Assembly: GCA_030037705.1 (NCBI GenBank)
Contig: JASHQE010000304.1
Coordinates: 1-38,316 of the forward strand
Direction of reading: 5' to 3'
Origin: Acidobacteriaceae bacterium
Lineage (GTDB): Bacteria > Acidobacteriota > Terriglobia > Terriglobales > Acidobacteriaceae
DNA length: 38,316 nt
A program made the translations under genes and the position numbers. This document shows positions 33,299 to 38,316 of the stretch, in pieces. Below the pieces are notes generated by a model. It was given only the letters and a program-made list of their open reading frames with translations. It was not told the origin of the DNA and did no database searches. Numbering within the stretch: the first letter of the stretch is position 1; every line of letters begins with the position of its first letter.

Positions 33299-34798
33299 CT
33301 AGAACGGGTTGAGCTTGGCCAGCCCCTTCTTCTTTTTCTTCTTGCTCGACGATTCGTCGCTCAGGTCGGCCTTGGGCGCTTTCTTCTTCTTGTTGCCGGC
33401 CGCATTGTCGACGGGCTGCGTGGCGGGAACTTCGCCAGGCTTTATGTCGTTCACCTGGGCGGGCGCTTCGGCCGGTTTCTCTGCGGCGGGCAGCGCAGTG
33501 TTCACGGGACCGACGGGCTTGACCAGAGCATTCGGATCAGCCGCGGCCGTACTGTTCGGAGCGGTCAAGATCTGCGCACCTACGCCCGTACCGTCGGAGG
33601 GCGCCGACATCTGCAGCGGCGCGTCGGAGGGCCGGTCGCTGCGCGGCGGCTCATTCGCGCCGGTGGGTGTAATGGCCTCAACGGGCGCCGGCCTTCCCCC
33701 ATTGATGGACTCTTTATACAGCTCCACGTTCTCCTTGGTCACGTCCGGTGCGAGTGTGCGCTGCGGATCGGTCAAAGTGGGTTCGCCGACATGGACCGCC
33801 TCGACCACCGTCGGGCCGCGCTTGATGATGTCGAGAGTCTTGTCCGTGAAGTGCAGCGGCTGGCGGCTGCGCTCTTCCGCATCGCTCTCCGCAATGGCCG
33901 CTTCGGTCGGCTCCGGAACAGGACGGTTCATGGCTACCAGGCGGTCGCGCGCATCTTCGACGTGCGGCGCCATCGGATAGCGAGTGATGACCTTGTCATA
34001 GGCCGCTGCGGCCTTATCGAGATAGATCGAGCGCAGCCGCTCGCGCACGGCGCCGGGCAGCCCAGGAGCGATCTGAATATTGTGCGCCTCGCCGGCGTAG
34101 GCGTCTCCAATGCCGATCAGGACCTGATCGCTCTTCGAATAAAGTGGATAGGTATCGGCGACCGTCTCCAGGCGCGCGATGGCCGCGTTATAGTTTTCGC
34201 GGCTATTGTAGTAAAGGCCGATCTGCGCCTCCCGTTCAGCCAGAACCTCTTGCACATCGCGCAGCCGCTGCTTGGCGCGGGGAATCAGACTGGAATCGGG
34301 ATACATGTTGATCATATCCCGGTATTCCGTTTCTGCCTCCTGCGCGTTCGTAAAGTCGCGGTCGGGCTTTTCCATCTGCTGGTAGTAGATGTCGGCCACC
34401 TTCATCTGTGCTTCGGCGGCCTCCGGCGCGTTGGGGAAGAAGGTTTCAAAGTCTTTGTATTCAGCCTCGGCCTGCATGAGAGCTGCGGAACCCCCCTCCT
34501 TGTACCATGTGTCGCCCACAGAGAGCTTGGCGCGCATCCGGTATTCTGACTCGGGATAGGTGTTCAACAGGGTTTGCAAGTCGAGCCGGGCTACGTCATA
34601 GCGGCCCTTTTTCAGGGCGACCATTGCCTTGTCGTAGAGTTCCTTGTCCGGCTGCTTCGACTGCACGTTGCCCAGCGGATTAGCGCTCAGGTCGTAGGCC
34701 TTCTTCTGCTTCTTTTGTTTCTTGGCATCCGCCGCAACGCAGGTGAGGAAGAGAACAACAAGCGCCGCCGCGGCCAATTTGTGTGAGAACCGGTTCAT
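33299..34798 (-). CDS. bamD: BamD-like outer-membrane assembly protein with long disordered tail
   Basis: This 499-residue protein (ATG 34798; a GTG at 34870 is in frame) has an export signal ending near VAADA-KK. TPR-like repeats follow at about 50-265 (YDKAMVALKKGRYDVARLDL; YPESEYRMRAKLSVGDTWYK), matching the BamD component that helps fold outer-membrane proteins. Typical BamD has about 245 residues. Here about 230 extra residues rich in Pro, Ala and Thr follow, ending in lysine runs (SSSKKKKKKGLAKLNPF). No good lipobox is seen: the only leader cysteine follows FLT. Membrane attachment may therefore differ from standard BamD. It follows rpe by 68 nt. Confidence 0.82.
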   Translation of the reverse strand: MNRFSHKLAAAALVVLFLTCVAADAKKQKKQKKAYDLSANPLGNVQSKQPDKELYDKAMVALKKGRYDVARLDLQTLLNTYPESEYRMRAKLSVGDTWYKEGGSAALMQAEAEYKDFETFFPNAPEAAEAQMKVADIYYQQMEKPDRDFTNAQEAETEYRDMINMYPDSSLIPRAKQRLRDVQEVLAEREAQIGLYYNSRENYNAAIARLETVADTYPLYSKSDQVLIGIGDAYAGEAHNIQIAPGLPGAVRERLRSIYLDKAAAAYDKVITRYPMAPHVEDARDRLVAMNRPVPEPTEAAIAESDAEERSRQPLHFTDKTLDIIKRGPTVVEAVHVGEPTLTDPQRTLAPDVTKENVELYKESINGGRPAPVEAITPTGANEPPRSDRPSDAPLQMSAPSDGTGVGAQILTAPNSTAAADPNALVKPVGPVNTALPAAEKPAEAPAQVNDIKPGEVPATQPVDNAAGNKKKKAPKADLSDESSSKKKKKKGLAKLNPF

Positions 34799-34866
34799 AC
34801 CACCTCGTTGCGCGGGCAGTGCCTCCTGATACGTCGAAGAGGCCGTCCGCCGAATCCTTGCTCGTT

Positions 34867-35598
34867 TCACTGAATCTTACGCCGCTTCCCGGACTTTGGG
34901 GTTGTCTTCCGGCCTGAACTTCCGGCCGGTTTTTCTCCGGCTGCGGTTCTTGCCGCCGCAAGCAGCGCCCGCGCATCCCGCTCCGGCTTGCCCGCGCCGA
35001 AGACAGCGTTTCCAGCTACCAGCAGCTCCGCTCCAGCTTGGACGACCTGGGCTATCGTGTCGTGAGCTACGCCGCCGTCAACTTCGATTTTAAATGCCAG
35101 CCCCAGCTCCTGGCGGATTTGCTTGAGCCGCTGCAGCTTGTCCAGGGAAAAAGGGATAAACTCCTGCCCGCCGAATCCTGGATTGACGCTCATGATCAGC
35201 ACATGGTGCACCATGGGCAGGATCTCCGTGATCAGATCGACGCGCGTGGCCGGGTTGAGGACCACGCCTGGTTTCATGCCGTGGTGCAAGATCAACTCCA
35301 AGGTCCGGTGCAGGTGCGGACAGGTCTCGTAGTGCACGCTCACCCAGTCGGCGCCCGAATCGGCAAAGGCCGGGATGTAGTCGTTCGGGTTGTCGATCAT
35401 CAGGTGGCAATCGAGCGGCAGCTTCGTCACCTTGCGCAGGCTCTTTACCACGGGCGGCCCGAGCGTTATGTTCGGGACGAAATGGCCGTCCATCACATCC
35501 ACATGGACGACCGTTCCACCGCCGCGCTCGGCCGCGGCAACCTCATCGGCCAGATGGGCGAAATCGGCAGAGAGGATCGACGGCAACAGCTCAACCAT
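34867..35598 (-). CDS. rpe: Ribulose-phosphate 3-epimerase
   Basis: This 243-residue TIM-barrel enzyme interconverts ribulose 5-phosphate and xylulose 5-phosphate in the pentose phosphate pathway. Signatures are SILSADFAHL (7-16), VHVDVMDGHFVPNITLGP (catalytic Asp), PLDCHLMI (metal His), MSVNPGFGGQ and KIEVDGGV. After the barrel a basic tail (about 220-243, KPAGSSGRKTTPKSGKRRK) is added, which is unusual. It lies 34 nt after the uvrC-like gene. Confidence 0.95.
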   Translation of the reverse strand: MVELLPSILSADFAHLADEVAAAERGGGTVVHVDVMDGHFVPNITLGPPVVKSLRKVTKLPLDCHLMIDNPNDYIPAFADSGADWVSVHYETCPHLHRTLELILHHGMKPGVVLNPATRVDLITEILPMVHHVLIMSVNPGFGGQEFIPFSLDKLQRLKQIRQELGLAFKIEVDGGVAHDTIAQVVQAGAELLVAGNAVFGAGKPERDARALLAAARTAAGEKPAGSSGRKTTPKSGKRRKIQ

Positions 35599-35632
35599 GG
35601 CTCGGAACGCGGCTCCTTGCAGGGCCAGTGTA

Positions 35633-36907
35633 TCAGTGTGAAGGTACGTGAGTCTGCGATTGCGGCGCGAGCTTGAGCATTCCGGCTGCGACGCGACCGA
35701 TACCGCGCAGAATGGCTTTGATAGGCCAGTGGCCCTCCGCGTCGGGAACGAAGATTTCGCCTGTGCGCCGCGCTTCGGGCCGGTAGTACCAGCGCTTAAG
35801 TAGCGCGAGATGGCCCTGCCTCTCCGTGGCTGACGGTGTGTTCTGTGACTCAGTCAAAGGCACAAGTACGTCTTTCATCCGCGCTTCCAATACTCCACGT
35901 CCGACGACCTGATCCTTGGCACCTGACCCCTGATCTCTGATCTCTGGCTGCTCCGGCACCGGCTCGATCATCATGGGCTGGGCAAAGAGGGAACTGGAGC
36001 CCGACTGCTCGTTCTGGATTCTCATGCCGAGCGTCGAGAATGCAGCGGACCCGCGCAGGCTGCCATCTTGGTAGAGAAACACAGCAACCTCATCGGGCTG
36101 CGCGGAGGCTTGAAGGATGACCGCGCGGAGCTGGCTCATGGGCTGGACGAGCTCCGAGGTGAGCGCGCGGACCGATTCGACCCGCTGCACCTGTGTGTGC
36201 AGCGCCGCGGCAGACTCAAATTCGAGATGGGCCGAGGCTTCATCGCGTTGCGTTCTCAGCGTGACCAGACGGCTCTCACCACGGGTTGAGAGAAAACTCT
36301 CCACGGCCGCTGCCTCTTCGGCGTAGCGCTCGTCTGTGCAGCCCTGGTAGCAAGGCGCAAGGCACATCTTCATCTCGGAGTAGACGCAGCCGGGATGGCT
36401 CGGATCGGGGTTGAGATCGTCTGTGCAGCGGCGCAGCAGAAAGAGCTTAAGCGCCTCTTCGGCGTAGCGCTCCGCGGCTGCACGCGAAGGGAACGGTCCG
36501 TAGGCCCAGTTCGCCTCGCGCTGGCTGGGCCGATTGGTGACCACAATGCGCGGGTAGGGATTGCCGCCGAGATAACGTACAAAGTATGGCATCCGCAGAT
36601 GCATTCTCTCCAGGCACTTCGCGCCATGCACCTCCTGAAGAAGTTCAAACTGGAGCAGAAGCGACTCGAACTCCGATCCCGCGAGCCGCCACGCGATGCG
36701 CCGCACACGGCTCGCCAACTGCAACCGCCGCGGATGCTTAGGCGATGGTTGCAGCAGCCGCTCCAGGCGCCCGCGCAGATTGGGCGTGTGGCCGATGTAG
36801 GGCTCCGCGTGGACCTCCGCGCCATAGAGAGCGAAGATTGCCGCCCTCTGTGGCAGCCGGCTCAGTGCAGCCTTGGGATCAGCGGGATCGAATCCAATCT
36901 GTTCCAT
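35633..36907 (-). CDS. UvrC-like protein lacking the C-terminal nuclease half
   Basis: This 424-residue protein resembles only the N-terminal half of excinuclease subunit C. A degenerate GIY-YIG-like domain (about 22-105; YIGHTPNLRGRLERLL) comes first. The UvrC cysteine cluster follows (C169, then CVYSEMKMCLAPCYQGC), then a UVR-like helical segment (DEASAHLEFESAAALHTQVQ). The RNase H-like and HhH domains of UvrC are absent. The GIY tyrosines are largely lost, so nuclease activity is doubtful. A low-complexity insert (IRDQGSGAKDQ) lies near residue 325. Cho-type single-incision nucleases are a distant comparison. Role in repair is inferred. Confidence 0.72.
   Translation of the reverse strand: MEQIGFDPADPKAALSRLPQRAAIFALYGAEVHAEPYIGHTPNLRGRLERLLQPSPKHPRRLQLASRVRRIAWRLAGSEFESLLLQFELLQEVHGAKCLERMHLRMPYFVRYLGGNPYPRIVVTNRPSQREANWAYGPFPSRAAAERYAEEALKLFLLRRCTDDLNPDPSHPGCVYSEMKMCLAPCYQGCTDERYAEEAAAVESFLSTRGESRLVTLRTQRDEASAHLEFESAAALHTQVQRVESVRALTSELVQPMSQLRAVILQASAQPDEVAVFLYQDGSLRGSAAFSTLGMRIQNEQSGSSSLFAQPMMIEPVPEQPEIRDQGSGAKDQVVGRGVLEARMKDVLVPLTESQNTPSATERQGHLALLKRWYYRPEARRTGEIFVPDAEGHWPIKAILRGIGRVAAGMLKLAPQSQTHVPSH
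35908..35946. repeat. Short CTGATC-type repeat inside the uvrC-like coding region
   Basis: Repeated CCTGATC, CCTGACC, CCTGATC and CTGATCT units run in series and encode the low-complexity stretch IRDQGSGAKDQ. It looks like an intergenic-type repeat absorbed into the frame. Confidence 0.5.
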
Positions 36908-36933
36908 TCATGCCTTCGATTTCCACCAATTCC

Positions 36934-36957
36934 GCTAACTTGCTAACTCGCTAACTT
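36934..36957. repeat. Tandem octamer repeat between pmbA and the uvrC-like gene
   Basis: GCTAACTT, GCTAACTC and GCTAACTT follow one another exactly, and a partial unit (GTTAACTG) comes soon after. The array fills most of the 59-nt gap between the two genes. Confidence 0.7.
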
Positions 36958-36966
36958 GCCGATCTG

Positions 36967-38316
36967 TTAACTGCCTGCCACCGTCATCCCGTCGATCCGC
37001 AGCGTGGGCGAGGCAACCGAGCCGCGGAAGACCAGGTCGTTGCCGATGGCCGTGATATGCAGCAGCATCTCACGCAGATTTCCGGCGATCGTCACCTCTT
37101 CGACTGCATGGGTGAGCTGGCCGTTCTCGATCAACAGGCCGGTGGCGCCGCGTGAGTAATCGCCGGTGACGACATTCACGCCGAAGCCCATCAGGCCAGT
37201 CACATAGAAACCGGTTGAGACATCGGCGATGATCTGCTCGGGAGTAAGCGCGCCGGGCTGCACGTAGAGGTTGCCGGCTCCAATGCCGGGAGTGCCGGCG
37301 AGGCCTCGCGAGGCATTGTGGGTGGATTTCATCCCCAGCTTGCGTGCGGCATAGGTGTTGAGCAGATAGCTGCGCAGCACGCCGTTCTCGATGACGACCG
37401 TGCGCCGCGAGGGCAGGCCTTCGCCGTCGAAGGGCGAGGTGCCGAAGCCACCCGCTCCGGTGGGCAGCAGCATGGTATTGTCGTCCACGAGGGTGAGGGA
37501 TGGAATGGCGATGGTCTCGCCCAGCTTTCCTGCGAGAAAAGACGCGCTGCGCCAGATGGCATCACCCGAAGCAGCCTCGAAGATTGAGCTGACCAGAGTG
37601 CGCGCGACCTCCGGGGCGAAGACGATAGGCACGCGCTGGGTGGGCACGCGCCGCGCGCCCAATCTGCGTAGCGTGCGGCGCGCCGCTTCAGCCCCGACCG
37701 CCTCAGGAGATTCGAGATGCGCGAAGCACCGCGCGCTCGACCACCAGCCGTCGCGCTGCATCTTGCCATCGGCGTCCATGGCCAGCGGCGCGGCGGAAAT
37801 GCCCGCGTAACTGGTGCGGTAACTGCCCACGAATCCCCGGGAGTTGGCCAGCACCTTGCGGCCTGTGGCGGCGTCAAAGCTGCCGCCATCGGAGTTGGTG
37901 ATGCGCGGATCGGCGGCGAGCGCCGCGGCCTCGACGCGGCGGGCCCACTCGATGCGCTCGGCGCCCAGGAGCGAATAGACGTCGTCATAGTGGAGGTGCA
38001 GATCGCCCCCGCTGATCCGGGTCTCGATCGAACCGAACTCATCGGTTTCGGGCAAGCCGGTAAACGGGTCCTCTTCGGTAACTTTGGCCAGCGCCATCGC
38101 GCCCTCAACCAGTTGACGAATTCCGTCCGGCGTGAGGTCGCTGGTGGAGGCCGAAGCCGACCGCTTGCCCAGGAAGACGCGCAGCCCCAATCCGCGTGAG
38201 CCGGACTCTTTCAGCGTCTCGACCTCGCCCATGCGCACGCTGACCGAAAACTCATCGCCTTCGCGGACAACGGCCTCGGCATCGGTTGCGCCAGCCTTCA
38301 TGGCCTGGGCGACGAC
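36967..38316 (-). CDS. pmbA: TldD/PmbA-family metalloprotease (N-terminus beyond window)
   Basis: At least 449 residues are visible. The frame is open to the right edge (VVAQAMKAG), so the true start lies outside. PmbA/TldE-type features are VSVRMGEVETLKESGSRGLGLRVF near the N-terminus, the later PSLTLVDD and GGFGTSPFDGEGLPSRRTVV stretch, and the GLMGFGVNVVTGDYSRGATG C-terminal block. The TldD zinc motif HExxxH is not visible, which fits the PmbA/TldE partner of a TldD/TldE heterodimer that degrades unfolded or leader peptides. A tldD gene would be expected upstream, outside the window. Identification is good; partner is inference. Confidence 0.9.
   Translation of the reverse strand, partial: VVAQAMKAGATDAEAVVREGDEFSVSVRMGEVETLKESGSRGLGLRVFLGKRSASASTSDLTPDGIRQLVEGAMALAKVTEEDPFTGLPETDEFGSIETRISGGDLHLHYDDVYSLLGAERIEWARRVEAAALAADPRITNSDGGSFDAATGRKVLANSRGFVGSYRTSYAGISAAPLAMDADGKMQRDGWWSSARCFAHLESPEAVGAEAARRTLRRLGARRVPTQRVPIVFAPEVARTLVSSIFEAASGDAIWRSASFLAGKLGETIAIPSLTLVDDNTMLLPTGAGGFGTSPFDGEGLPSRRTVVIENGVLRSYLLNTYAARKLGMKSTHNASRGLAGTPGIGAGNLYVQPGALTPEQIIADVSTGFYVTGLMGFGVNVVTGDYSRGATGLLIENGQLTHAVEEVTIAGNLREMLLHITAIGNDLVFRGSVASPTLRIDGMTVAGS

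Noticed and set aside
1-38316. CRISPR arrays, tRNA/rRNA genes, intact transposases, prophage
   Set aside because: No regularly spaced repeats, tRNA-like cloverleaf blocks, DDE transposase motifs or phage genes were recognised on either strand.

Overview
The window looks like chromosomal DNA of an acidobacterium (Terriglobia/Acidobacteriaceae type). The evidence is a GC-rich genome, an Oar-like TonB-dependent receptor with an N-terminal carboxypeptidase-regulatory repeat, a single-pass membrane protein with the N-terminal domain seen in many acidobacterial regulators, a Tat-exported GH29 fucosidase, and diderm envelope genes (kdsA, bamD). No tRNA, rRNA, CRISPR array or intact insertion sequence was seen. 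The taxonomic call is inference from family content, not a marker-gene match.

Region 1 (1-9632), respiration and signalling. A leftward operon encodes an aa3/caa3-type cytochrome oxidase: coxB with a fused cytochrome c domain, coxA, coxC, an unusual polytopic membrane subunit, and a monohaem lipoprotein cytochrome c cut by the window edge. Next to it are two paralogous FixJ/NarL-type response regulators, a beta-carbonic anhydrase, a decayed receiver-domain remnant, a two-pore-helix-type ion channel, and a translationally coupled pair (XRE/MmyB-like regulator plus DJ-1/PfpI isonitrile-hydratase-like protein). Three related 38-bp palindromes lie upstream of coxB and in the gap between the first regulator and the carbonic anhydrase. 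They are the best candidate for a shared operator tying the regulator to the oxidase operon.

Region 2 (9633-20165), accessory and glycan-related. It holds a DeoR-type regulator remnant, a Tat-exported alpha-L-fucosidase with a readable promoter, operator and tandem activator-like repeats, a large TonB-dependent receptor, a divergent ToxR-like membrane regulator, and a two-gene unit (Tat-exported alkaline-phosphatase-fold protein plus a 404-aa partner of unknown function) behind a strong sigma-70-like promoter.

Region 3 (20166-38316), mostly housekeeping. Rightward are a small conserved hypothetical and kdsA. Between convergent kdsA and comEC sits a 161-bp terminal-inverted-repeat element that supplies the stop codons of both genes. 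All remaining genes run leftward in two tight sets: pmbA (partial), uvrC-like, rpe, bamD, then a hairpin, then valS, J-domain protein, nadC, birA, coaX, a hypothetical, an rlmD-type methyltransferase and comEC. They serve envelope assembly, cofactor synthesis (NAD, CoA, biotin attachment), translation and DNA uptake.
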